In this document: positions 1 to 7,539 of the stretch, piece by piece
Numbering within the stretch: position 1 is the stretch's first letter
How the letters are laid out: every line of letters begins with the position of its first letter
Assembly: GCA_903917565.1 (NCBI GenBank)
Contig: CAIXBB010000001.1
Location: 62,001 to 126,000, forward strand
DNA: 64,000 bases
Source of the DNA: an uncultured cyanobacterium
Lineage (GTDB): Bacteria > Cyanobacteriota > Cyanobacteriia > PCC-6307 > Cyanobiaceae
Direction: 5' to 3'
Made by a program: the position numbers and the translations under genes
The notes under the pieces: generated by a model
What the model was told of the DNA's origin: nothing
Seen by the model: only the letters and a program-made list of their open reading frames with translations
The model's database searches: none

Positions 1-667
1 GGAGATCCTGCGCCTCTACCTCCATTGCGCCCCCTGGCGCGGGGTGATCCGCGCCGAGCTGCGGCGCCGGGAGCTCGATGACTTCGCCCTCCAGCACCAC
101 CGCCAGCTCTGGGCCGCGATTGGGGAGCTGGAGGAGGACAACCTTGGTGCCGGTCGCCTGGAGGCCATCAACCGGGGCACCGATCCGGGGCTGGACCTGG
201 CCGATCTGGATCTGTCGCGCCTGCTGGGCGACCGGCTGCTGGTGGAGCAGAGCGCCCTGCTCGGCCGGCTCACCCCCCTGCTGGAGCCCAGCGAGGTGCA
301 GCGGCTCGCCCTGGCCCATCCCCCCCTGCAGCTGCGCGGGGCCACGGCGTCGCTGGAGCGCCAGCGGGTGCTGCGGCGCTGCCGTCACCTGCTCGATGCC
401 TGGTCGAGCCAGCGCCTGCAGACCCTCGAGCACTGCATCGCCCGGCTGCTGGAGGAGGAGCGCGATGCGCCGCCGTCAGGTGCGGCCCTCCCGGCGCCCG
501 GTGCCGGCCTCGACATGGAGACCCGCATCCATGACCTCTTCGACGCGCTCAACGGCGACGCCCTGCGTTTCCAGGAGGCTTACTACGCCGAGCGTCGCTA
601 CCTGAATCAGCTCGATGACGGCCGCCGGGCCGGCTATGAGGAGACCCTGGCGGTGCCGGCGGCCTGA
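1..667 (+). CDS. dnaG: DNA primase, C-terminal fragment (5' end outside window)
   Basis: The frame is open from base 2 to a TGA at 667, so only the last ~221 residues are present. They are almost all helical and charged, opening with EILRLYLHC and then ELRRRELDDFALQHHRQLW, the pattern of the helicase-binding C-terminal region of cyanobacterial DnaG. The catalytic TOPRIM core would lie upstream. Primase makes RNA primers at the replication fork and this tail docks on DnaB. The next gene starts 105 bases later on the same strand. The identity is family recall on a poorly conserved domain, so an unrelated helical protein cannot be fully excluded. Confidence 0.72.
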   Translation, partial: EILRLYLHCAPWRGVIRAELRRRELDDFALQHHRQLWAAIGELEEDNLGAGRLEAINRGTDPGLDLADLDLSRLLGDRLLVEQSALLGRLTPLLEPSEVQRLALAHPPLQLRGATASLERQRVLRRCRHLLDAWSSQRLQTLEHCIARLLEEERDAPPSGAALPAPGAGLDMETRIHDLFDALNGDALRFQEAYYAERRYLNQLDDGRRAGYEETLAVPAA

Positions 668-772
668 GGCCAGGACCCCCGCCCGGCGTTCGAATCGGGT
701 CGGCCGCCCGCCTGCGCAGACCCGCTTGCCACCGCCCGTTCTGCCTAGATTTGTTGTGGATGCAGGTCTGCC

Positions 773-1771
773 ATGGCTCCTTATCCGGCCTATCCGGTCC
801 CTGCGGATGAGGAACAGCGTCTTCGCGACCTGGAGCGTTACGGCATCCTCGAAGCCGACAGCGACGAGCATTTCGATCGCATCCTGGATCTGACGGCGGC
901 CATCTTCCAGACCCCCATCGTGGCCATTTCCCTGGTGGAGGCCGATCGCCAGTGGTTTCTGGCCAAACGGGGACTTGAGGTGCGCGAAACCCCCCGTGAG
1001 ATGGCCTTCTGTGCCCACGCCATCGTCCATGACGAGGTGATGGTGGTGCCCGATGCCCGCGCCGATGAGCGCTTCCGCACCAACCCCCTGGTCTTCGCCG
1101 ATCCCCACATCCGCTTCTATGCCGGGGCGCCCCTGCAGACCCCTGAGGGCCACAACCTCGGCACCCTCTGCGTCATCGACCGGGAGCCCCGTCACCTCAC
1201 CGCGGAGCATCGCGAGCTGTTGCATCGTCTGGCCCAGCTGGCCATGCGTGAGCTGGAGTTGCGGCGCCTGGCCCACCTCTGCCCGGTCACCGGCCTGCCC
1301 ACCCGTCACACCTTCCTCAGCATCGGCGCGCGGGAGTTCGACCGTGCCCGCCGCGATCACCACCCCCTGTCGCTGCTCCTCTTCGATGTCGACAATCTGC
1401 GTCTGATCAATAACCGCTGGGGCCATGCCGCCGGCGATCAGGTGCTCACCGATCTGGTCCAGCTGGCGCGCACTTTCCTCCAGGAACCGGACTTCGCTGC
1501 CCGCCTGGGGAATGGCGAGTTCGCCCTGCTGCTGGTGGGAGTCGAGGGCGATCAGGCCATGGCCCTGGCCGATGCCCTGCGCACCGCCGTCGCTCACATG
1601 CCCGGTGTCCACACCCATTCCGACTTCCGTCTGCACATCAGCGGCGGCCTCACCGTCCTGGCCCCCGCCGATCGCCAGTTCACCGACCTGTTCCAGCGGG
1701 CCGAACGGGCCCTTGAGCTGGCCAAGGGCAATGGTCGCAACCAGATCGCCAGCCTCTACGAAGGGGCCTGA
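773..1771 (+). CDS. GAF domain protein with degenerate GGDEF domain
   Basis: This is a 332-residue soluble protein. Residues ~30-150 form a GAF sensor domain (AGAPLQTPEGHNLGTLCVID is typical) and ~170-328 a diguanylate cyclase fold, with DVDNLRLINNRWGHAAGD at 205-222. The signature at 246-250 reads GNGEF instead of GGDEF or GGEEF. The acidic residue that coordinates metal at position three is Gly, so cyclic-di-GMP synthesis is unlikely. The protein may act as a receptor or regulatory partner. It lies just upstream of, and convergent with, umuC (9 bases between stops). The ATG at 773 is the only good start before the GAF domain. The GAF ligand cannot be told from sequence. Confidence 0.85.
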   Translation: MAPYPAYPVPADEEQRLRDLERYGILEADSDEHFDRILDLTAAIFQTPIVAISLVEADRQWFLAKRGLEVRETPREMAFCAHAIVHDEVMVVPDARADERFRTNPLVFADPHIRFYAGAPLQTPEGHNLGTLCVIDREPRHLTAEHRELLHRLAQLAMRELELRRLAHLCPVTGLPTRHTFLSIGAREFDRARRDHHPLSLLLFDVDNLRLINNRWGHAAGDQVLTDLVQLARTFLQEPDFAARLGNGEFALLLVGVEGDQAMALADALRTAVAHMPGVHTHSDFRLHISGGLTVLAPADRQFTDLFQRAERALELAKGNGRNQIASLYEGA

Positions 1772-1780
1772 GAGCGGCCC

Positions 1781-3061
1781 TCAGGCCCGCACCACCGGCA
1801 CATCGCTCAGCCGGGTGGTGGCGGCCCGGGACAGGCGCGAGCGGCGCATCGTCCAGCGGGGCCGCAGGCCGCAGGCGGCCCACTGCACGGTGCCGCTGCC
1901 GTAGCGGCGGTTGAGACCGTCGACGGTGGCCATCAGGGCCTCGCGCCGCTGCTGCTGCTCCGGCGGTAGTGGGGCCAGCAGATGGTGCTGCAGCAGCGCG
2001 ATCGGCTTCAGATCCTGCAGCAGCACGCCCGCCTTCTGCAGCGGCTTGTGGGGCCGGAACAGCCGCTCGGCCAGGGGCAGGGCGGCGGCGAGCAGCACGG
2101 CGGTGTCGTTGCTGGGCAGCGGCAGAGCCACGGTGGCGGCGTTGGCGTAGAAGCGGGTGCCGTTGAAGGGGCTGCTGCGCACGAACACCGTGACGCTGCC
2201 CGCCCGCTGGCCCTGGCGGCGCAGCTTCTCGCAGGCCCGGCTGAGGTAGGTGGCGATCGCCTGCCGCAGGTCCTCGAGGCTGCTGACCGGTTCGCTGAAG
2301 CTCCGGCTGACGCAGGTTTCCTGCTTCGCCGGCGGCACGGCCACCAGGGGCAGGCAGCTGTGGCCGCGCAGTTCCTGCTGCAGGCGCACCCCCACGACGC
2401 CACAGCGATGCCGCAGTTCGCCGCTCGGCATGTCCCGCAGGGCCCGGGCGTGGCCGATGCCCCGCAACCGGCACCAGCGGGACAGCTTGCGGCCGATGCC
2501 CCAGACGTCCTCGATGGCGATGGCCTCCAGCCAGGGGCCCGGATCACCCACCTGGCCCAGGTCGAACACGCCGCCATGGGAGGGGTCGCGCTTGGCGATG
2601 CGGTTGGCGATCTTGGCCAGCACCTTGGTGGGGGCGATTCCCACCGCCACCGGCAGGCCCAGCTGGCGGCGCACCTGCTGGCGCAGGTCTTTGCCCCAGG
2701 CGGTGAGGTCGCCGTCGCCGGGCGGGCGGTGCAGGCGACCGAAGGCCTCGTCGATGGAATAGATCTCCAGTTCCTCCACCCAGGCTTCGAGGCTGGCCAT
2801 CAGCCGCTGGCTCATGTCGGCGTAGAGGCCGTAGTTGGAACTGCGCACGATCACGCCGCGGCGTTCCAGGTCGTGGCGCACCTGGAACCAGGGGGTGCCC
2901 ATGGGAATGCCCATGGCGCGGGCCTCGGCGCTGCGGGAGACGATGCAACCATCGTTGTTGGAGAGCACCACCAGGGGCTTCCCGATCACGGAGGGGTCAA
3001 GGGCCGCTTCGCAGGAGGCGTAGAAGTTGTTGCCGTCGACCAGGACGGTGGCCTGGCTCAT
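1781..3061 (-). CDS. umuC: Translesion DNA polymerase V subunit UmuC
   Basis: This Y-family polymerase has 426 residues, the normal length for UmuC. The catalytic carboxylates are visible: D9 in LVDGNNFYAS and D104/E105 in SIDEAF. The helix-hairpin-helix region (VWGIGRKLSRW) and a C-terminal little-finger domain follow. It copies past DNA lesions during the SOS response together with UmuD'. I chose the ATG at 3061 because it overlaps the TGA of umuD as ATGA. The same frame stays open upstream, but that stretch is umuD sequence in another frame. Translation is probably coupled to umuD, and transcription should start at the LexA-like box upstream of umuD. Confidence 0.95.
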   Translation of the reverse strand: MSQATVLVDGNNFYASCEAALDPSVIGKPLVVLSNNDGCIVSRSAEARAMGIPMGTPWFQVRHDLERRGVIVRSSNYGLYADMSQRLMASLEAWVEELEIYSIDEAFGRLHRPPGDGDLTAWGKDLRQQVRRQLGLPVAVGIAPTKVLAKIANRIAKRDPSHGGVFDLGQVGDPGPWLEAIAIEDVWGIGRKLSRWCRLRGIGHARALRDMPSGELRHRCGVVGVRLQQELRGHSCLPLVAVPPAKQETCVSRSFSEPVSSLEDLRQAIATYLSRACEKLRRQGQRAGSVTVFVRSSPFNGTRFYANAATVALPLPSNDTAVLLAAALPLAERLFRPHKPLQKAGVLLQDLKPIALLQHHLLAPLPPEQQQRREALMATVDGLNRRYGSGTVQWAACGLRPRWTMRRSRLSRAATTRLSDVPVVRA

Positions 3062-3408
3062 CGGCCCCCCGGCAGCGAACGGATCACGTGCAGGGCCACG
3101 CCCCAGAGGCGGTCGTCGTCGCTGCCGCCGAGGGCCAGGGGCGGGTAGGCGGGGTTGGCCGGCTCCAGCCACCAGAGCGCCCCCCGCCGCACCAGGCGCT
3201 TGACGGTGAATCCCCCCTCCAGCAGGGCCACCACGATGCGGCCGGACCGGGGGGCAGCCCCCCGATCCACGACGAGCAGATCGCCGTGGCGGATGCCGGC
3301 ACCGAGCATGGAGTCGCCGCAGACGCGCAGCAGCAGGGTGCGGCCGGGGTGGAGGTTCAGCTGTTCGTTGAGGTCGACCCCCATCCCGGCCCGGGCAAGA
3401 GTCCTCAC
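3058..3408 (-). CDS. umuD: UmuD-like S24 peptidase, N-terminally short (UmuD'-like)
   Basis: The protein has at most 116 residues and matches the C-terminal catalytic domain of UmuD/LexA. It carries the Ser of RVCGDSMLGAGI and the Lys of FTVKRLV, the Ser-Lys dyad of S24 peptidases. It begins at a point matching roughly residue 36 of E. coli UmuD (DLNEQLNLHPG). The N-terminal arm with the Cys-Gly or Ala-Gly self-cleavage site is therefore absent. GTG at 3408 or ATG at 3384 could be the start; neither recovers the arm, and the codons upstream do not resemble UmuD. The product would be equivalent to processed UmuD'. Its stop overlaps the start of umuC. Confidence 0.88.
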   Translation of the reverse strand: MRTLARAGMGVDLNEQLNLHPGRTLLLRVCGDSMLGAGIRHGDLLVVDRGAAPRSGRIVVALLEGGFTVKRLVRRGALWWLEPANPAYPPLALGGSDDDRLWGVALHVIRSLPGGR

Positions 3409-3411
3409 TGT

Positions 3412-3425
3412 AGTACGGACGTACT
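3412..3425 (-). promoter_or_regulatory. Candidate LexA (SOS) operator upstream of umuDC
   Basis: AGTACGGACGTACT is an inverted repeat AGTAC-N4-GTACT. It is close to the cyanobacterial LexA consensus RGTACNNNDGTWCB, with C where D is expected. It ends 3 bases before the GTG start of umuD, or 27 bases before the alternative ATG. It is the only such palindrome I noticed. The position suits repression of umuDC. Confidence 0.7.
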
Positions 3426-3427
3426 GG

Positions 3428-3835
3428 TCAGTCGTCGTCCTCCAGCAGCAGCTGCTGAAAGGCGGTGTAGAGGTCCTGCTCGGGATCGTCGGCCGAGGGG
3501 CGGGGGCTGCCGCCGGTCCGGGGGGTCTGGGTCCGCCGGCGGCCGGGGCTGGCGGGGCTGCTGGTGGGGGCCGTCGTTGGTGAAGGCACCTCCAGTTGCC
3601 GCAGCCGTTCCAGCAGGTGGGGGGGCACGCTGCCGTCGGCGCTGACGTCCATCAGCCCACGGAACAGCTTCTGGGGGTCCTGTTCAGTTTCCACGGGATG
3701 GCGGCGGTCCACCGCCCGGCCGCCGGGGGCCGGATCGCCGGCCATCGGGGTGGGCGGAGGCGGAACGGGAAGCTTGCTGGGCAGCTGGCGGCCGAGGGCC
3801 TCCAGCCGTTCGCGGCTACGGGCATCGAAGCTCAT
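3428..3835 (-). CDS. Conserved cyanobacterial hypothetical protein
   Basis: This is a 135-residue acidic, proline-rich soluble protein of unknown function. The N-terminal SFDARSRERLEALGRQLP and the acidic C-terminus (DLYTAFQQLLLEDDD) look ordered. The middle (~70 residues) is Pro/Ser/Thr-rich and probably disordered. It has no signal peptide or membrane segment. It lies upstream of umuD on the same strand with only 19 bases between its stop and the umuD GTG, so the umuD operator overlaps the end of this gene's transcript. I do not recognise a named family. Confidence 0.65.
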   Translation of the reverse strand: MSFDARSRERLEALGRQLPSKLPVPPPPTPMAGDPAPGGRAVDRRHPVETEQDPQKLFRGLMDVSADGSVPPHLLERLRQLEVPSPTTAPTSSPASPGRRRTQTPRTGGSPRPSADDPEQDLYTAFQQLLLEDDD

Positions 3836-3845
3836 CGGGGCGGGC

Positions 3846-4349
3846 TCAGCTGCAGTTCAGTGTGTCGCGTGTGAGACGACCGCTGACGGGATTGGTGCCG
3901 CTGGCGGCGGCGCAGAGGCTGGTGAGGGCGTCGCCGCGGAGGGGCACATTGGTGAAGTCGGCGCCATCGATGCGCACCCCACGGAACTTGGTGTTGAAGG
4001 CGAAGGCGTCGTCGAGGCGGGCGTTGCGCAGGTCGGTGCCCTCGAACACAGCCGAATCCAGGGTGGCGTCCCGCAGATCACTGCCGCTCAGGTCGGCGTC
4101 CTGGAGCTTGGCGCCGAACAGGCTGGCGCCGCGGAGGTCGGCACCAGAGAGATCGGCGTCGCGCAGGTTGGTGAGGTTGAACGTGACGCCGCGCAGATCG
4201 GCGCCGTGGAAATCGGCCCCGATCAGCACCTGCTTGGCGTAGTCCATCGCCGCCGCCACCGGGACGGGACGGGCCAGCAGCAGCAGTCCGCCCAGAAACA
4301 GGGACAGCAGGAGGCTCAGGAACCGGGGCGGGGAGAGGGGGCTCGCCAT
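3846..4349 (-). CDS. Exported pentapeptide-repeat protein (probable thylakoid lumen)
   Basis: The protein has 167 residues. Residues 1-34 form a signal peptide (SLLLSLFLGGLLLLARP followed by VPVAAA), consistent with export to the lumen or periplasm. Residues ~40-125 contain about fifteen A(D/N)LXX repeats (for example ADFHGADLRG, ADLSGADLRG and GTDLRNARLD), which fold as a right-handed quadrilateral beta-helix. A short tail holds two Cys (SLCAA and LNCS). I took the ATG at 4349 because it starts the signal peptide; the open frame upstream has no such feature. Lumenal pentapeptide proteins are widespread in cyanobacteria and mostly without known function. Confidence 0.85.
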   Translation of the reverse strand: MASPLSPPRFLSLLLSLFLGGLLLLARPVPVAAAMDYAKQVLIGADFHGADLRGVTFNLTNLRDADLSGADLRGASLFGAKLQDADLSGSDLRDATLDSAVFEGTDLRNARLDDAFAFNTKFRGVRIDGADFTNVPLRGDALTSLCAAASGTNPVSGRLTRDTLNCS

Positions 4350-4495
4350 CGGGGATGGAGCGAAGGAGAACAGCCTAGGAAAGGGATCCTCACCCCTCCA
4401 CGGCCCGGGGAGGGGTGCGGAGTGGGACAGGGCGACTAGCGTGAGAAGGGTCCGGTTCTCCGGTCCGTTCGATCTCCGAATCCGTGGATGGCCCA

Positions 4496-4531
4496 GGACT
4501 TCCAACTCAGGGACTTCCAACTCAGGGACTT
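4496..4531. repeat. Short tandem direct repeat
   Basis: The 15-base unit GGACTTCCAACTCAG occurs twice head to tail (4496-4510 and 4511-4525), followed by a 6-base start of a third copy. It lies 43 bases upstream of the EAL-domain gene start, in the divergent intergenic region. It may be slippage product or part of the leader. No known protein site was recognised in it. Confidence 0.8.
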
Positions 4532-4573
4532 GCAGCGATCAGGGGCCGGTAGGTGGTTCCGGACCAGGCAACC

Positions 4574-6181
4574 ATGACCGAGGGCATCGCCGGCGACGCA
4601 GGGGAGAGGCCAGGGGCCGCAGCGATCGGGAGCCTGCTGGAGAGGATCGACAGGCCTGCGGCCCTGGCCGATAGCCAGGGGGCGATCGTGGCGGCTAATG
4701 GGGCGTTCTGCAGCCGTTCGGGGCTGGAACTGGCGGCGTTGCGCCAGCGGGGCCTGCAGGAGCTCTGCGCCGCCGACGTGGCGCCGCTGCTGCAAGGTGC
4801 CGTGGCGACCCTGAGCAGTGAACTGGTCGGCTCCCCGCAGGCCGATGGGGTGATTCCCCTGTCCCTCACCGGCCTGCCGGCCAGCAACGGGACGGAGCCG
4901 GTCTGGTGCCTGCTGGAGCTGCTCGACCAGCGGGTGACCCTGGAGGACCTGGACGACCTGGTGACGGCCCGCTACGCGGACGGCGCCGTGCTGCTGCATC
5001 TGCAGGTGCTGCAGCTCGACCTGGTGCGTGGCCGGCTGGGCATCGCCGCCTGCGAGGCCCTGATCGAGGAGATCGCCCATCGGCTGGAGGCGGCGCTTCC
5101 GGCCGGGGGCTTCTTCTCCCGCCAGGGGGGCGACCGCCTGCTGGCCCTGCTGCCTGGCGCGATGGGCATCGATGCGGTGCGGGACATGGCCGGCGCCCTG
5201 CTCGGCTGCCTGGAGACACCCACCACGGTGCTGGAGCACGTCATCGAGCCGTCGCTGAACGTCGGCATCAGCCGCGCTCCGAACGACGGCAACGAGTTCG
5301 CGGTGCTTCTGGAGGCCGCCACCCGGGCCCTGGAGGAAACCCATCGCCAGCCGTTCCCCAGCTGCAGCATCGCTTCGCCGGTGGAGCGCTCCGTCCAGCT
5401 GCAGGAACTGCTGGCCCGTCCGCTGGCCCTGGCGATCGAGCAGGAGCAGTTGGAGCTGGCCTATCTGCCGATCATCGAGCTGGAATCCGGCCGTGTGGTC
5501 GCCGCCGAGGTGCTCTGCCGCTGGGATGATCCGGTGCTCGGCCGCCAGTCCCCCGCCGACTTCATCGACGTGGCCGAAGCCACGGCACAGATCTCGTCTT
5601 TGGGGCGCTGGGTGATGGAGCGGGCGTTTGAGGCCCTGCATCGCTGGGACGTGGCCGGGCTGCAGCTGGGCAAGATCTGCGTCAACGTCTCACCCCTTCA
5701 GGTGCAGGATCCCACCTGGAGCAGCGACCTGCTGCTGGCACTGGAACGGCACCAGCTGACCCCCGATCGCATCGTCCTTGAGCTCACCGAGGGCAGCATC
5801 CTGGAGATGTCGAACCACGTCGCCAACCAGCTGCGGGACCTCAGGCGGCAGGGGTTCGAGCTGGCCATGGATGATTTCGGCACCGGCTACTCCGGCTTGC
5901 AGCGGCTCACCGAGCTGCCCTTCAGCGAAGTGAAGATCGACAGGAGCCTGATCTCCGCCATCGACTACGACCAGTTGCAGCAGGCCATGCTCAGTGCCGT
6001 GATCCGGCTCAGCGACGCCACCGGAATCATGGTGGTGGTGGAGGGGGTGGAACGCTCCCGGCAGCGGCAGATGCTGCTCACCCTCGGTTGCCGCCACGGC
6101 CAGGGCTACCAGCTGTCGGCACCCCTTTCTGATCTGGAGCTGGAGGCCCTGCTCCAGAGCCAGATCACTCCAGAGGCCTGA
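4574..6181 (+). CDS. PAS-like / degenerate GGDEF / EAL phosphodiesterase
   Basis: The protein has 535 residues from the ATG at 4574. Residues ~20-70 look like a PAS sensor (AALADSQGAIVAANGAF). Residues ~135-260 form a decayed GGDEF module with GGDRL at 185-189. Residues ~280-535 form an EAL domain. The key EAL residues look present: E312 in EVL, N371 in NVSPLQ, E403/E406 in ELTE, D433/D434 in DDFGTGYSGL, K454 in KIDRSLI, E490 in VEGVE and Q510 in HGQGYQL. Cyclic-di-GMP hydrolysis is therefore plausible and synthesis is not. There is no membrane segment. A GTG at 4553 is an alternative start. Confidence 0.9.
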   Translation: MTEGIAGDAGERPGAAAIGSLLERIDRPAALADSQGAIVAANGAFCSRSGLELAALRQRGLQELCAADVAPLLQGAVATLSSELVGSPQADGVIPLSLTGLPASNGTEPVWCLLELLDQRVTLEDLDDLVTARYADGAVLLHLQVLQLDLVRGRLGIAACEALIEEIAHRLEAALPAGGFFSRQGGDRLLALLPGAMGIDAVRDMAGALLGCLETPTTVLEHVIEPSLNVGISRAPNDGNEFAVLLEAATRALEETHRQPFPSCSIASPVERSVQLQELLARPLALAIEQEQLELAYLPIIELESGRVVAAEVLCRWDDPVLGRQSPADFIDVAEATAQISSLGRWVMERAFEALHRWDVAGLQLGKICVNVSPLQVQDPTWSSDLLLALERHQLTPDRIVLELTEGSILEMSNHVANQLRDLRRQGFELAMDDFGTGYSGLQRLTELPFSEVKIDRSLISAIDYDQLQQAMLSAVIRLSDATGIMVVVEGVERSRQRQMLLTLGCRHGQGYQLSAPLSDLELEALLQSQITPEA

Positions 6182-6195
6182 GCCGTCCCGGCAGG

Positions 6196-6690
6196 ATGCC
6201 CTTGATTGTCCCGCTGCTGCTGTCCGTGGATGTGGGGGATGGGCGCTCCGTGGCCGGCCTCTCCAAGGCGATCCAGCTGTCGGTGGCCCCGGTGTTCCTG
6301 TTCACCGGCGTCACCGGGCTGCTGAGCCTGTTCTGCTCCCGGCTGGCCAGGATCATCGATCGCACCCGCGTCATTCAGGAGGCCCTGGCCAAGAGCCGGG
6401 CCAAGGAGGAGGCCGACGTGGAGGACGGGGAGCGGCTGGAGCAGGTGCTGGTGGTCCAGCGGCGTCGCACCTTCCTGATCAACCGGGCGATCCTGGCGGT
6501 CACCGTCACGGCCCTGATGGTGGCCGCCGTGGTGGCGGTGCTCTTCATCAGCGCGGTGGCGGCCCTGGACGTGACCGCCATCGTGGTGCCCCTGTTCGTG
6601 GCGGCCATGGGGGCCATGATCGTGGGCCTGGTGCTGTTCCTGCTGGAGGTGCAGCTGGCCATCAGCCAGAACCCCCGCCGGTATTACTGA
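6196..6690 (+). CDS. DUF2721 family membrane protein
   Basis: The protein has 164 residues with three hydrophobic segments: residues ~25-45 (the region of SVAPVFLFTGVTGLLSLF), ~95-118 and ~122-150. A conserved cytoplasmic stretch RLARIIDRTRVIQEAL follows the first. This arrangement is typical of DUF2721, a widespread bacterial inner-membrane family without known role. It starts 14 bases after the EAL gene on the same strand, so the two may be cotranscribed. The start at 6196 follows GGCAGG, a modest ribosome-binding site. Confidence 0.8.
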   Translation: MPLIVPLLLSVDVGDGRSVAGLSKAIQLSVAPVFLFTGVTGLLSLFCSRLARIIDRTRVIQEALAKSRAKEEADVEDGERLEQVLVVQRRRTFLINRAILAVTVTALMVAAVVAVLFISAVAALDVTAIVVPLFVAAMGAMIVGLVLFLLEVQLAISQNPRRYY

Positions 6691-6751
6691 GCCCCCCCGG
6701 CCCCCGGCCCGCTGCCAGTGGGCGTGACAGCGGCGGGGAACCCTGGAGCAG

Positions 6752-7132
6752 ATGAGGCTCCTCCCCATGCCCCCCAGCCCCGCCCAGCGTCAGGGAGCCT
6801 GGGCGGAGCAGAGGGTGCTGCGGTTGTTACGGCTCCAGGGCTGGCAGTTGCTGGTGCGCAACTGGCGCTGCCCCTGGGGGGAGCTCGATCTGGTGCTTCA
6901 CAAGCCGGGACGCCTGCTGCTGGTGGAGGTGAAGGGGCGCCGGCGTTCTGGTCTCGATGGCGCGGGCACCGCGGCGCTGCGCTGGCCGAAGCGCCAGCGC
7001 CTGGAGAGGGCCTGGAACTGCTGGCTGGCGGCCCACCCATGCTGGGAGCGAACGCCGGTGGAGCAGGTGGCGGCCCTGGTGCCCCTGCCGCCCTCCCAGG
7101 CGCCGGTGCGATGGATCCGGCTGGGTGATTGA
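6752..7132 (+). CDS. YraN/UPF0102 family nuclease-like protein
   Basis: This 126-residue protein belongs to UPF0102. After the N-terminal helix (AEQRVLRLLRLQGWQLLVRN) come WGELDLVL and LLLVEVKGRR, matching the restriction-endonuclease-like motif GE-x-D-[LI] ... VEVK of YraN. Its physiological substrate is not established in the family. A second ATG at 6767 would trim five residues. It is followed convergently by a small exported protein gene. Confidence 0.85.
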   Translation: MRLLPMPPSPAQRQGAWAEQRVLRLLRLQGWQLLVRNWRCPWGELDLVLHKPGRLLLVEVKGRRRSGLDGAGTAALRWPKRQRLERAWNCWLAAHPCWERTPVEQVAALVPLPPSQAPVRWIRLGD

Positions 7133-7151
7133 CCGGTTCCGAGCGCCCGGC

Positions 7152-7463
7152 TCAGGGCTGGCCGGAGGCGGGAGCGGCTGGGGTTGCCGTGGCTGGGCCC
7201 TTCGTGGCCGGGGCTGTTGTGTAGAAGACGGTGCAGCGGTAGCGGGTGTTGTCCATGCCCACCTCCAGGTCCTCGCAGACCGTGCGGGTCACGGTGGCGC
7301 CCTTGGGCACCTGGCTCCTGGCCTGCTGGCGGGTGGCCTGACGGTCGAAGATCGATTCGGCGGTGGCACTGCCGGCGCGGGCGGGGCCGGTCAGCAGGGT
7401 GAGGGTGGCTGCCAGCAGGGCACCGGTCAGCCGGGGGTCGGTCAGCCGAAAACCAGGGGCCAT
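7152..7463 (-). CDS. Small exported protein with conserved Cys-pair module
   Basis: The protein has 103 residues with a signal peptide at ~6-30 (LTGALLAATLTLLTGPARAG). The mature part holds AESIFDRQATRQQARSQVPK and then GATVTRTVCEDLEVGMDNTR and YRCTVFY. Two Cys (63 and 77) could form a disulfide outside the cytoplasm. The same arrangement (QVP-x-GATVT, Cys, Tyr-Arg-Cys) closes the caspase-like protein encoded at 8370-9576, on the other side of rsmA. The two are thus related modules. The ATG at 7463 is the first residue of the signal peptide. The function is unknown. It is transcribed divergently from rsmA (76 bases apart). Confidence 0.75.
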   Translation of the reverse strand: MAPGFRLTDPRLTGALLAATLTLLTGPARAGSATAESIFDRQATRQQARSQVPKGATVTRTVCEDLEVGMDNTRYRCTVFYTTAPATKGPATATPAAPASGQP

Positions 7464-7539
7464 GGCGGAGGGGGAACGCTGCTCCACCTCTAGCCAGGCC
7501 TGACGGCCCTGCAATCTGGGGAGACCTGCCGGCGCCTCC

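Noticed and set aside
680-715. TTCGAATC and flanking G/C run resembling a tRNA T-arm between dnaG and the GAF gene
   Set aside because: The flanking bases do not form a 5-bp T stem, and no anticodon or acceptor stem can be built on either strand; the upstream bases are dnaG coding sequence.
476-1636. Long open frame on the minus strand opposite the GAF-GGDEF gene
   Set aside because: Its product is low-complexity, rich in Gly, Ala, Gln and His, and mirrors the opposite coding strand; it is a shadow produced by high GC.
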